A stretch of DNA of 64,000 bases, taken from Centropus unirufus. Lineage: Eukaryota > Chordata > Aves > Cuculiformes > Centropidae. The stretch spans positions 675,397 through 739,396 of the forward strand of contig VYZI01000135.1 in the NCBI GenBank assembly GCA_013397695.1. Reading direction: 5' to 3'. Every line of letters starts with the position of its first letter. Position 1 is the first letter of the stretch. The notes under the pieces were generated by a model. The model was not told the DNA's origin, ran no database searches, and was given only the letters and a program-made list of their open reading frames with translations. Shown one piece after another: positions 48,104-60,306 of the stretch. The translations under genes were made by a program, and so were the position numbers.

Positions 48104-51100
48104 AATTGGTTTCGTGGAGAGTAGGAAGAACCCTAGTCATATCAACTGAGTTCTGAACCTCTTGTCAATCTCATTTTAAAGATATAATCAATCTTGGCTC
48201 AATATGAAGCTCATCTGGGTAGTTTTATTTATGAATAAAACAATGGTTTTCTACAGCTTTAGCTGTATCTTCAAATTCCGCCACCAGGACCCTGTTGCAA
48301 CTACCAGAATATGTAGAACTGTTCACCTGATCAGGTGTTCAGCTTTACTTACATTGTCATACTTCTACATGATTGTGAAAAAGTGTATTTTATGGCAAGC
48401 TGTATTTCAATTTGTAGTAATAGTTAATTTACTGCACAGAACTGCTTACAGGCTTTTTCCTCTGTGACCATCAACTCTAACCTGTTCTGTATGAGTTCAG
48501 AGTGTTGCAAAGAATTTTATTTCTTAATGTTTGTGTCGTGCCCCGACTTGTTCCACATGACTTCTTCATACATTGTTTTTAGCTAGCAGCCATGTAAATG
48601 TAGATTTGCCAATCAGTGGAGTTCAATTTCAGTCTCAAAAAAGCAAGGATTTAAAAAATAAATATGTTGTCTAAATATTCATTTGAGGAAAGAAACCATT
48701 CTCAGATGAAGCAATGTCAGAGCTTTTCATTTCTGTGATTTAGAAGAAGCAGGGGAAGGAAAGAAATCAGTTGAATCCATTCCATGGAAGCTTGCAATTT
48801 TGTTAAAACATTTAAAGTCATTAACTTGTGAGTCATTCAGAGCTGCAAATCAGGTTTACCCATAAACGACAATACATACTTGAACTCTCAAAGGTAACTA
48901 TGCTGTGGGTTGTTTGCCTTGGAAAGAATGGGGATTTTTGGTCGTAAGTTTTACAGTGTACATATATTTTTTACAGGAAACTTAGTCTGTTTCGACTATT
49001 GTCAAAGAAAGCTAACAGGGCAAAAAAACTGGCACTGCTGTCTAGTCCTGGGAAAGTTATTAAGATATTAGATTCCCTTGTCTAGGAGCATGGAGCAACT
49101 TTCACTCTGCAGCCAGGACTGGGGTTGTGCATCCTGCTGCAAAGGGGGGGCATCACGGGCCCATTCTCCTGTAAATCTTCTGCTGCCGAGCACTAACTTT
49201 AGTTGATGTGTACTGCAGCACATCTTGAAAAGGAGGAAACAAAAAATGCACAGTGGAAATGGCAATTCAGAAGTCCACAAAAAGTGGTTGATGGCTCCAG
49301 CTTATGCACAGGGAGGACTCCAAGCAACAAGGTCCAGATGTGAGTGTTTAGATTCATAGTCCCAGAGTCCAGAAACCTTGCCAAAGTGGGAGTGAAATAG
49401 AAAAAAGGTAAAACTTCAGTCTAAAGATGAAGATTTGTGGCTAGAATTTTTACTATACTTAAAAGTCACCTTTCATCATACAAATTATAGTAATTTTAAA
49501 TACCAAACTCTGTGGGAAAAATGTTATCACAGAGAATCTTTATTTTCCATTATATGAATAGCCCTTTGGCTGAAAATTGAATGCAACCAGCCATTTCCTT
49601 TCATCATTCACTTTGGACTGTTCCTTTTCCTCCCTCTCTTGTGTAAGTGCTTAGATTAGGCTATATGTGAGCAATTGATGGATGGCTCAAAAGCTTGGCC
49701 AGAAATAAATCTTTTCTATGGATTTCTTGTCATCTTTTCTCTGTGTCTCCATTTTAGGAAGCCATTTGGATAAAAAGGAACAACAGGAAAAAAAAAGGCT
49801 TCTGAAATCTGTAGATTTCCCTTTTCTTAGAAAGGTCATTTTCTCCTGTCTTGCTGGAATGGGATTGACCTGAATTTTTATTATTCTTCGATAAGTTGAA
49901 GCTGGATAAACATAGCCTTCTCTATTGTAGGGGAATTTGTGTAAAATTTGCTGTGCCTGGACCAGTTCCAAAGTTGTTATCTATGGATTAATGGTCCCAC
50001 CTGAGCTGAATGCAGGGCTTATAATGCCAGTAACATAGAATCAGTGTGATCAGTAGCATCAGCAGTCCGACATCACCACATCTGCAAGTAGCAGCAGACG
50101 CTTTAACACTTGTACCTTTGCCTTTTTATGAAAGTGCTCTTTGAGAATGTGAAACATCAGCTTGATGTACATTTTAACTCATAGCCAAATGTCTGATTCA
50201 ACTCAGGACAAAAGATTTTGAGCCTCCTTACTGACTTCAGTAACATCTGGATTCTGACTGTTTTGGGTTTGTTTTTTTTTAGTTTTAAGTGTTCAGCTCA
50301 TTTTAGTGTGAGAATAGTCAATGTAGCCAATGTGTACATGTGCATCCTAAAATCTATAGTATATGCAAGAATGCATATTCTCGTGTGTCAGGGGTTTGGG
50401 GCATTTTTTTTTGCCAATCATGCATGTTAATTCCATTAAAAAGCTCAAATTCAGTTTGGACACTGAAAGGCCACAGATTTACTTGAACCATGCTTAGATT
50501 GATGGAATACCTATTTGTTGACACTGATGTTTTTTTCCTACTCTATGCATATGTTGCCATGCCAGACAGATGTACTAAGAGTGGACTTCCCATTCTAACA
50601 CCAAAATGTCATGATCTATTGGATTGTGCTTTGTTATTGTAAGATTTTACACAAGTTTCTAGATGTTGAATTTACTAGAAATGTAATTCTACCTGCTTTC
50701 ACATATATGTTTTAACTGAACAAACAACCTCTCTGTATCGCGAAGTTCAAGATATTTGTAAGCTATGCACCTTACTTTCTTACTATGAACTTTCTCTTCT
50801 CCCTCCTCTCCCTAGTCACTCAGAAATCGTACACACCATAATACATTCCTATTTTTCTAACAATTTCTTTTTTTTTGCATTTTTCTGTTTTTATGTTTTG
50901 AATTCCTAGTGAACTGATAAAACTTAAAACTAAAATAAATACTGCCTTTAATGAGGAGCAAAAATTTTTAGGAAAAAAAGGGAGCGAGGTCTGACTAATA
51001 TCAATTAAGGTTGCATATTTGATCCACAGGCACTTGTTCTATACTAAAGTGACAGCTTAATTGGCAGTTGTCAATAGATATAGTTAAATCTAATAAGGAA

Positions 51101-51401
51101 GATGAGGCTTTTTATATTGCCATGTAGATACTGGCGAGTAACATGTGTGTGTCACTGTATTATGCATTAGATATCCTGGAGTAGAGGAAACATAAACATC
51201 TTCACTGTGTATCTGGTACTAATGTACTAAAACAATATCTTAAAGCAAAGAAAACAAGAAGAAAAACTTAAAACATTATATTTATAAATTAATTTTATTA
51301 GCCTAAATTTTTCCTTCTGAATTTCAAATGAGGTTCAGCGGACTGTATGTATTTACAAAAAAAATACTAGTCCACAATGATAAGGAAGATGCACTTAAAA
51401 T
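48104..51401. other. Unannotated stretch
   Basis: No gene or recognised repeat. Frames of 61 to 94 codons (for example 48204-48467 on + and 49687-49971 on minus) carry no identifiable domain. Confidence 0.55.
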
Positions 51402-51490
51402 TAGAATCATATAATTGTTTAGGTTGGAAAAGACCTTTAAGATAGTCAAGCTCAGCCATAAACCTAGCCCTGCCAAGTCCACCATCTTGC
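51402..51490 (-). mobile_element. CR1 LINE, 3' end fragment
   Basis: TAGAATCATATAATTGTTTA, GGTTGGAAAAGACCTTTAAG, ATAGTCAAGCTCAGCC and CCCTGCCAAGTCCACC correspond to the reverse complement of the CR1 3' end (AATCATAGAATGGTTTGGGT, TGGAAAAGACCTTCAAGATC, GCACTGCCAAGTCCACC). Similarity fades after about 51490. Frames of 86 and 89 codons crossing it are by-products. Confidence 0.88.
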
Positions 51491-51849
51491 CTCCATCAAG
51501 GAAGATTCTGACAGGGCTGCTCCTGGAAGCCCTAGAAATAGCACATTTTCTGTCTGTAGCACTGAATCCATTGAGATTATCCATGTATTTACATTGGGTT
51601 TCTGGTTGCTTATTTATCTGGGAAAGATGTAGGCCTTATTCGCTGATAAGCATTGCAAAGAACTTGTTGCTATCCACTGTTTAATTTCTTTCTTCCTCCA
51701 TTTAATCTGATTCTTTTGTTCACTTATTTATTCACAGGATATAAATGCCTCAAGGAGGATAAAGTCCGCTGAAAAAAATAAGGGATAAGTTCCAAGAAAA
51801 TAATATGGGCATGTTAAAAGAAACAAATAAGGAATTACTGAAAGCACAA
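51491..51849. other. Spacer between opposed CR1 copies
   Basis: Nothing firmly recognised. The piece near 51495-51600 could be a continuation of the minus-strand CR1 copy, but I could not match it. Confidence 0.45.
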
Positions 51850-52506
51850 TTACAGGCTGGGTGGAGAGTGGATTGAGAGTAGCCCTGAAGAGGAGAACTT
51901 GGAGGTGCCAGTGGATGAGAAGCTCACCAGGGGCCAGCAATGGGAAATTGAAACCCAGGCCAGCCCTATCCTGCTGCATGAAAAGAAACATGGATAGCAG
52001 GTTGAGGAGGTGATTCTGCCCCTCTACTCTGCTCTAGGGAGACCACACCAGAAATCCTGCGTCCAGCTCTGGTGTCCTCAGCACAGAAAGGACATGGGTC
52101 TGTTCAAGTGAGTCCAGAGGAGGGCCACAAAGATGATTAGAGGCTAGGAACACCTCATCTATGAAGAGAGGCTGAGATAGCTGGGGTTGTTTAGCTTGGA
52201 GAAGATAAGACTCTGAGGCAACCTTATTGTGGCCTTTCAATACTTGAAGGAGGCTTATAAGAAAGATGAGGAAAAACATTTTAGCAGGGCCTGTAGCAGT
52301 TGGACAAGGGGCAATGGTTTTATACTAAAAGAGCAGAAGTTTAGACTGGATATTAGGAAGAAATGTTTTACACTGATGGTAGTGAAAGACTGGAGAAAGA
52401 TACCCAGAGAGGTGATAGATATCCCATCCCTGGAAGCATTCAAGGCCAGGCTGGAACTGGACTTTCTTTAGGGTCCCTCCCAACCCAAACCGTTCTATGT
52501 TTCTAT
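51850..52506 (+). mobile_element. CR1 LINE, longest copy in window (C-terminal coding remnant plus 3' UTR)
   Basis: About 655 bases of CR1 in order: GATGAGAAGCTCACCAGGGG and CCAGCAATG near the start, CTCTAGGGAGACCACACC and AGAGGAGGGCCACAAAGATG, GAAGAGAGGCTGAGATAGCT, ATATTAGGAAGAAATG, GGTGATAGATATCCCATCCC, then TCCCTCCCAACCC and a short TTCTATGTTTCTAT tail at 52493-52506. It lacks the reverse-transcriptase core, so it is 5'-truncated and inactive. The 80-codon + frame 52229-52471 and the minus frames inside are by-products of the repeat. Confidence 0.93.
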
Positions 52507-53056
52507 AAGAAAAACTTTTATATTAGTCCAAAACAAGAGTAAGTTATGCCAAACATTATGTGATTTTTAGGGGCTAAATCCCTGCCATCCTTGGTTTTTA
52601 TTATTCGGTACTTGGTATTTAATAACAGTGTCATTTATCTCCTTCACTGTAGAAATCAGTTGATAAATAAAATTAATATTTGTGCATGTATTTTTGTATA
52701 TGTATGTGTATATCAATGCACTAATATCTACATACTTACAGAAAGAATCAGAGACTATTATTGCCTCTATAACACATCCCCAGGTGAACTTGGACAAGAT
52801 ATACTTAGCAGAACTTCTGACCTAATTTGACTTTTAAAGGGTTTGATCAAAGATATATTTTTAATGTATGCTCAGAAGTCATTACTCCACCTGACATCAA
52901 TGACAGTTTTATTTTGAATATGCAAAGAGCAAGATAGTGCTGAGTAATAAAAAAAGGGATCTCAGAGCTATCAGATTTGGTACCCAACATCAGTAGACAC
53001 TTTTAAGATTACTGCCTGTGCTGCATGTCCCCAGGTGAAACATAAAGAGTAGCCAC

Positions 53057-53135
53057 TCCCCCATTTCACAAGGTTATTATGAAGATAAGTGTGATTAAAC
53101 AAGATTTGGATAACATTCTGATGAGCACTAGAGAA
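53057..53135 (+). repeat. MIR/CORE-SINE-like relic
   Basis: CCCCCATTTCACAAGGTTAT, TATGAAGATAAGTGTGATTA and ACATTCTGATGAGCACTAG parallel the + strand core phrase: CTCACAGGGTTGTTGTGAGG, ATAAATGTGATAAA, then an AAGxGCTxxGA-type block. Order and spacing hold over nearly 80 bases. Confidence 0.5.
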
Positions 53136-55627
53136 ACATTAATCATTCTGATTTCAGAAGGTTGTTTGAATAGTATGCATCAGGGGGCTGCAAATGGGTC
53201 AGGAGAAAGAAGAATGGATAGTTGTTCATTAACTGATTAAGCACAGTCTACTTTGTATCCTAAATGAAATCAGAATACCATGCAAAAATGGTTTGTGATG
53301 AGATTATCACAGACTGTATCACTAAACTTATTTACAGAAAATAGCATTTTCTAACTTTTAAGTGCTTGACTTTCTAACCAACATTATGGTCTTCAACTGT
53401 TTTTTTCTTTTAAATATTTTACTTGTATTAGAGAGAGACAATTAAAACATGATTTTACTTTTGCAGCTTTGTGATTTCTGCATGAGTCTTTAAACATCAT
53501 TACAAATATCCTGTCACCTGCTCTTGATATTTTGGCTGAGCACCAGCTCTGCACATGGTATTTGCTAAGATATCCTAGTCAGGAATGTCTTGCCTCTTAT
53601 ATTAACACAGAGCAATTTTCCTGAGGCTATTCTTGAAATTTATTCCTTTTTTTCAATACAGTAGAAAGGTTTGCTTCCCAAAATTTGTCTCTCCTAAGAA
53701 TCAACGACGTTATTAACAGTGAGAACTTTTCAAATCTTTCCTTGCTGCATTAGACCATCACTGTCATGTCACTCATATTTCCATCACCCGTCTCTTGATG
53801 CACACCAGCTGTTCTGGTCAATGACTGCGTGCACACCATCTCCCTTATAGTTTATAGTGGCTTTGAGAAATAAATAGTATGCCCTGGTGCAACTGCTTGG
53901 CTTACTTTCTTTCTGACTCAGTCTGAGACTGAATAAATGGCTGTCTAGCTACACATTAAAGAGGACAGAGAACTAGTGCTTTCTCTTTGCAGAACATTTC
54001 ATGCAAATGAGATAACGAAAACAAGATCCTTTATAGCTTTATCATTACGTAGAAATGCATCCACTGTGACTAAAGCTCTATTCCAGCCTGTGGTGTTTTT
54101 TCCTGACCTTGTTTTACCAGTGCTGTACTTGGATTTCTGACAGGTGGTAAAGGGTGCACACTATAGACTACAGCTCTTTGAGCACATTTAGTAGCGTGCA
54201 CACAATCACAGGAGAAAACTGGGCCAGAAAGCAGAGTCTGGAGGCAAAGAGATTTCCCTTTCATTAAACTAACAGCAGAAGCTCTACTGAGCTTTTCTCT
54301 GCAAGCTGTCACTCTTGGATGTTTCTATAGACTTCACAAACTGCTATGTTGCAGTAAATAGCAAATAAAATAATTTGGCCCAGTCACTATTTGGACTATG
54401 AAGCTTTACATCTCAGAAAGTTCCTAACAATCAGATAAACTCAACAGATTTTTAAGAAGGTGTAATCAAAAGCCTGGAGGATGTGTTAGAAGTCTGAGTT
54501 CTGCCTGACTCTGCTAGTGAAGATGTAGAAAACTGACAGTGCATTATAAAACATAAATGTCTCTGAAATGATGTCTTTCATGGAAGAACACTTGATACTT
54601 TCTGATGACAAGAAAGGGGATTGAATGGTCATGCACTCCCAGCTATGTGAACTGAACTCAGAGAGGTAATGGACAGCTGAAATACTTAACTGATATTTCA
54701 TGGTTGCTGTCAGCCAAAGATTAGTAATTTTTGGACTTTAGTAGCTTATTGGTTGTTTTTCTGACCAGACTGACAGGTCATTAGAATTGGTGAATCTTTC
54801 GTTAGTAAGTTTTGTTCTCCAGAGATGTTTGTCATTGTATATTTGTATTCTTTTTTGTTTCTTTAAGCATGGCATAAAGCTGTACTACAGACTTGTACTG
54901 TACATGATGGTTTATTCTAGGGATAATTCTGCATGAGTCAATGCTGATCCTGTAGAGCATGTTTTAAAACTGTTCAGTTGGACTTACTATCAGAAAAGAC
55001 AGAGTTGCTGCATGGCAAGGATGTCTTTGCTGTGTTGCATATAGTTCCAAAATCACAGCTTGCTTTTTGGTTGATCCAGAAAGACAGAGGGAGAGAAACT
55101 GCTGGGTATATAGACTGTGATTGCTTATTTTAACTCAATATAAAACATAAGAATACAAGGCTTCTGACAGCTTTAAAGCTCAGCAATCTCCAATATGTTG
55201 ATTCTGCTATTCTATACATTTAATTTTCTTTTTAAAATGTATCATATTTCTCCAAGCAGTGATTTGCTTTTCAAATTATCGTTGCCTAGCTAAGACTTGT
55301 GTACCAGGTGCCATGTAAAAGCATGTTAAAAGTAGATAAAAGCAATTTATCCTGCCCTCTAATTAGAGATGTCTTGTCTTTACCACTGACAATAGCAGTA
55401 TGCAGCTGTGGCAGAGGAGAGATAATAGCACCAGAGCAGAGAGAAATTAAAGATAGGTTATCATACGTTGGCTGATGTAGAGTGTCATCTCTCCATTGCA
55501 TAGCTAAGATGGTCCTTAGGAAGAATACTAACTTAGCTCTTGGCCTGACTCAAGCAGATTTATTTTAGTTATTAAATCCAAGGTAGGATTTTATTATAAT
55601 GAGGCAAAGGGGGCAGAATAATAATGT

Positions 55628-55690
55628 CTCCATTAAATATACAGAAAGAGAATGTGACTTGCCATGATTACTGTATCAATAAATACATGC
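55628..55690 (-). repeat. MIR-like SINE relic
   Basis: CTCCATTAAATATACAGAAA, GAGAATGTGACTTGCC and ATGATTACTG resemble the minus-strand phrase CCATTTTACAGATGGAGAAA, GTTAAGTGACTTGCCC, AAGGTCACAC. Weaker than the copy at 42645. Confidence 0.38.
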
Positions 55691-56283
55691 GCACCACGTC
55701 CCAAGATGTGCTAGATCTTTGTAAGGGCGGGACTGAGATTCAATTTTGCCCTGCATAGAGCTCTTTGTCAGATGAAGTGAATGAGTGTCAGGGGGGTCAT
55801 ATAATGGGATAGATTGGCTGCAGTGATATGTCTTCTGGATGATATAAAGGGTACCTTTAGTTCATCAAGAGGCTCGATATTAATGGGGAAAAGGTGACAT
55901 AAACCTGTACGGATTTTCTCTTTTTAAATCCTGACATCTCAATATGTTACGCACAGGTGTCTACACTGGAAATAAGACGCAGTAAAAAGAAATCATCACC
56001 GGGGCTAGGACTGAGCTGTGACTCAGGAACTTCAAACAGGCTTCATGTCGGCGTTCCGGTGGGCAAAAAAAAAAAGTGAGAATGGAGCTGGATAGATGAT
56101 CTGTGTTGGCCTTTGAAAACCAATTTCCTCATGCTGTATCAGTACTGGGGTAAGACTCCTAAGTCCTTACCCCAAACCCATGGTTACCACAGTGTTTAGG
56201 AGTTAAAGAGCTTGTCCTTTGTTATCAGAAAGATGCTAACATGGGAGTCATCATCTGTGTGCTTTGTATAGGTCAGAAAGATA

Positions 56284-56695
56284 ATAGAATCACAGAATCA
56301 CAGAATCATAGAATCATAGAATCATGGAATCATAGAATCATGGAATCATGGAATCACAGAATCATAGAATGGGTTGGGTTGGGTTGGGTTGGAAGGCACT
56401 TTAAATACCACCTAGTTCCAACCCCCTTGCCATGGGCAGGATCACCTTCCACAAGATCGTAGTGCTCATAGCCTCATCCAGCATCATCTTTAACACCTCC
56501 AGGGATGGGGCATCCATGGCTTCTCTGGGCAACCTATTCCAGTACCTCACTACCCTCACAATAAAAATTTCCTCCTAGTATCTAATCTAAAGCTCCCCTC
56601 TTTCAGCTTAAAACCATTACCCCTATCCTACCACATCAGTTCTTGATAAAGAGCCCCTCCTCAGCTTTCCTGCACACCCTCTTTGACTACTGAAA
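56284..56695 (-). mobile_element. CR1 LINE, 3' portion with expanded 8-bp tail
   Basis: The minus-oriented copy begins with its 3' tail, then GGAAGGCACTTTAAATACCA, CTAGTTCCAACCCCC, CCAGGGATGGGGCATCC, TTCTCTGGGCAACCT, AGTACCTCACTACCCTCAC, TTTCAGCTTAAAACCATTAC and TGATAAAGAGCCCCTCC. These are the landmarks of the CR1 3' UTR. It is among the least diverged CR1 copies in the window by eye. The + strand 73-codon frame (56241-56462) with ESWNHRI-type repeats is a translation of the tail, not a protein. Confidence 0.95.
56287..56390. repeat. (GAATCATA)10 tail and (GGGTT)4 tract of the CR1 copy
   Basis: Ten consecutive 8-base units of the form GAATCAYR/GAATCATG fill 56287-56366. After GAAT, four perfect GGGTT units fill 56371-56390. 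CR1 elements usually end in only a few 8-mers, so this copy has an expanded tail; the GGGTT tract looks like slippage of the normal TGGTTTGGGTTGG block. Confidence 0.9.
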
Positions 56696-58770
56696 TAGCA
56701 CATTATGTATTTTCCAATGTTCCAGATATGTGGTCAGACATAATAAAACTGAAAGGATGGGTATTATGGCACCAGAAGAAAATTGATTTTAGTCTATAGC
56801 ATTCAATAACTTCTGCAAGACTAAACAGACTTCTAGAATAAGTAATGTTTGCATTAACATTACTTAAGATGGAAAAAAAACATTTGTTTAGAACATAGTG
56901 AAATCACCACTCTCTGTCTATTACTTTTGCAGTGGGATGCCAGAGACCAGTGCTTCTCACTCATTTTCTCATTCCATGGAATCACATGTAGTCCACACTT
57001 GCAAGGATATTTCTGTTTAAAACTGTCCTTGCTAGCCCATGATTTCAGGGGGAAGAGATCAAAATACACTCCCATGTTTCTCTTGTTGCAACAGACACAG
57101 GCATAGTATGTTGGCCTGTTTGATTCTCTTAATATATTTTAGTAATACTACTTGCAGCACTTGAAATTTTTTGCAAAGGTCTAATGAGTAACATTACATA
57201 CTGCTGGGGTAGAGTTTGAAGGGAAGGTGTAGAGAAAAATCAGTTTAACAGATTTGAAATTGGTAAGTATGTTTCTCCAGATCTTTCACCTCATTAGGTC
57301 CCGTCAGGGCTTGACAGAGATCAGATTCATAAGTAAAATGCTGGTGTTACCTGTATGTGTAGGCAACTCATATATATATATAGGGATATTGTCACTGTAG
57401 GTCTGGAGAAAAATCTAGGATAGATACACTGAACTGTAGTAATCGCAGCAACAGAGAATGATCTCCTTGGATTAAATCTGAGCTTTGTTTTCTGCTTTCA
57501 GAGAATTTCAATTTAAGCAGTGAAATCAATGAGTTCGTCCATTCCTATACCACTAGTGTAATGTTCAAAGGTCTTAAAATTGTATTTATGTAGTATCTGA
57601 AGTATTGCAAAATTTCACCCTGTAATTTTAGATTTATACCCTGTGGTTCTAAGCTTTTCAAATCCTTTTCTGACTTTATGAAAATAGTTTTACATGATTC
57701 CTAGTAGGATTACAATGGGTACTGCAGTGCCATTACTAGGTTTTCAATTAATGGCCTCATGCCGCTCCTCACTGTTGCTGGGGAATTGTTCACTGTCTCC
57801 AGGACCACAGCATCTTCACGGTTAAAATAGCAGAGTCAGGTAACTGATACTGCTATACCTCTTAGGTAACTTTGCTTAATGGCTGCTGTTATTTCCTTTT
57901 TATTTGCTGGGTAAATTTGTGTTTGTAAAAGTTTATGATGCTGGAAGCATTGTGAATAAAAGTCTCACATGTATATAGATAACTAACACTGGGAATTGTT
58001 GTGGCTCTCTGAGATATCATGCTTTCAATAAGAGCCCTAACACCTAAAATTAGTTGAGCATATGAGATAATTGCAATTCATCCTCTCACCCAAACAATTC
58101 AACGACTGTCGGTGTCACCACGTTTCCTCTTGAAACCACCATTTCTCTATAATGCAGGTCAAATGCTGCAGTATCAGGGGAAGGAGGAAAGAGGTGGGAG
58201 AGGTATCACATGAGCTAAGTGAATGGCAACACATACAATTGCCTCTAGCACAGAGGTGGCTTATGGAAAATGTCTCTTCACTGTTGATCTTTCAGGAAGA
58301 AGGTGAAGGGAGGGGAAAGGGGGAAACTCAGGTGAGGGGGAAGTTCAAAGGGGCCATCACCAACAGAGTACATCAGAGTCTGTAATTGCCAGCAATTTCC
58401 TTTCTGCTGCAAGAATTCAAAAGTAGAGCATTTCGGATGTGAGAAAAGATGACACTGCCGATATCATGTGTATATTTACACTTTTAATGTATATATTGAA
58501 TCTGGCAACGAGGAGTCCAAACTGGTGATTCCAGGTTCAGCTTTGGCTCATATTGTGAGTTTGCACTAATCTCTGAAGTCTGGTCTTTTAGATTAGAGAG
58601 TGTACAGATCGTGAACACCTTTTCTGGGCTAGTTGGGCATACAAATGGAGCAACAGCTGATAAAAGATATGTTAGAGGTGATTGGCTTCATATACAAGTA
58701 GCTAACTTGTATTTGCAGTTACAGCAACTATACACTTACCAGGTCTAAGACCTCATTTTTCATAACTGAG

Positions 58771-58800
58771 AGGCACGACTTTCAAAATTGGATGCTTAAT
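58771..58800. repeat. Possible ancient sauropsid repeat fragment
   Basis: GACTTTCAAAATTGGATGCTTAA resembles the TTTTCAAAATTGGGTGCxTAA phrase common in old reptile repeats. It is very short, so confidence is low. Confidence 0.22.
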
Positions 58801-60257
58801 ACCATGGATTAAAAGTAGTGAAAAAACAATGTAGCCACTGATTTGTTGCAGAGGTAGGCTTTGGAGGAAAAATAATTCACATTAATAATATATTTTAGAT
58901 TGTTGCACGTTAGTGTAAATTTTACAGAGCAAAGATATATATGTAATAGGTGAAGTGCAGTATTTTTATTCACACAATATTTTACTGAGCTCTCTAATGG
59001 ACTAGTTAAATGGATGGACCTGTAAAAAGTTTACAAAGGCAATAAAAAGATCAAAGACATTTTTCACATTGCATCTCAAAGTATCTAAACCACTGAAGTT
59101 TAAGAGTTGTAATGTGACCTTCCAGCCTTGGAAAACTCATTACAATGACTAATTATCCTACTTTGCACTTTCAAAAGGTGATGACTCTATAGAAGGTGAG
59201 ATCTAAAGAAGAATAAGATTGAAGTGTATGTGTGAAAGAGAGGCAGAAAACCAATTCTGTAAACAGACAAAGGCAGAAACTCATAGACACAGGCTATAAT
59301 TAAGGCCTAATGAAAGAAGAATGGGCATGACATGAACAAAGGGCAGAAGAGTTGATTATAACAGAGGAATTGAGAACATAACGATGCAAGACAATGTCCT
59401 AATACAAAAAGAATAAAGAGCACATATAGAACAATGAAAGAAGTGGAATACTGTAATGAAAGCAGGATATGTGTGCAGCTCATTTACATTGCATGAACTG
59501 TAATCAGCACTTGCTTGAGATGACATATTTATTTTTCTCATGACTTCATCATCTAGGAGATAAAGAGGAATGCCAAATGCTAGCCAATAAAGTTTTTATC
59601 ATATGCATCAGAGCACCACAATTTCACTCTCCCCAGGTCTGTTACATGTCTATATAAATTAAGTATCCAGGCTGGCATCACATACAGTGAAGGATAGAAG
59701 TGCGAAACCATACAGAGGAACAGAGCTTTGGGCTGGGACAGTTTAAGGATGAATGATTTTCCTCTGCCACATCTTAGGAAGAAAGGCACCTATGTCAGGA
59801 TGCTCCACCACCAGTTCACCTTCCTCATATATAGCCAACATGTTCCTACACAGGACATTGACTGTGGGACTGCTAAGTAACTTGGGACAGATAAAGCTGT
59901 TGATTTGGGACTCATTGGCAGAAGGGAGTAGATCGCTGCACACTACCAGCCTGATGATAGAACAGAGACAACCAAGAGCACTGAGGGGCTTATGCAACTC
60001 TTCTCAACAGGCTCTGTTTTTCCTCCACGTGAAAAAACCAGCCAGCAGCATGGGCACAGAATGGTGTTAAAGCTGCTCCTGGACAGCACGGGAAAAGTGA
60101 AATAATTTTTTCTAAGGTTCCCATGAAGAGATTGGCATCACCCAAAGACTGGTTCATAGTTTCCAGAGCTGTGAAATGCTGAACAACTTCTGCAATGGTC
60201 TGCGCACCCTCTGCAAGTGCTGAACTCCATCAGCTCCCCATGGTTTCAGTGAGACCC

Positions 60258-60306
60258 AAGAGTGCTCAGTCCTCCTTAACACAAAGTACCCTGAAAAGTC
60301 AGGTTT
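60258..60306. repeat. Possible ancient sauropsid repeat fragment
   Basis: AGAGTGCTCAGTCCTCC and, after a short gap, CCTGAAAAGTCAGG recall the GTGCTCAGCACCTCTGAAAATCAGG phrase. A small insertion separates the two halves. Low confidence. Confidence 0.25.

Larger units (their letters stand above)
52507..56283. other. Unannotated stretch with two MIR-like relics
   Basis: No gene is recognised. Frames of 70 to 80 codons (52567-52830 on both strands, 54070-54312, 54486-54701 and 55286-55501 on minus) show no domain. Two SINE relics are listed separately. Confidence 0.5.

Noticed and set aside
56241..56462. + strand frame with repeated ESWNHRI-like units
   Set aside because: It is the translation of the CR1 8-bp tail, where the 8-mer repeat read in three frames gives a pseudo-repeat protein.
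59753..60070. 105-codon + frame overlapping an 84-codon minus frame
   Set aside because: Considered as a processed pseudogene; neither translation matched anything I know.
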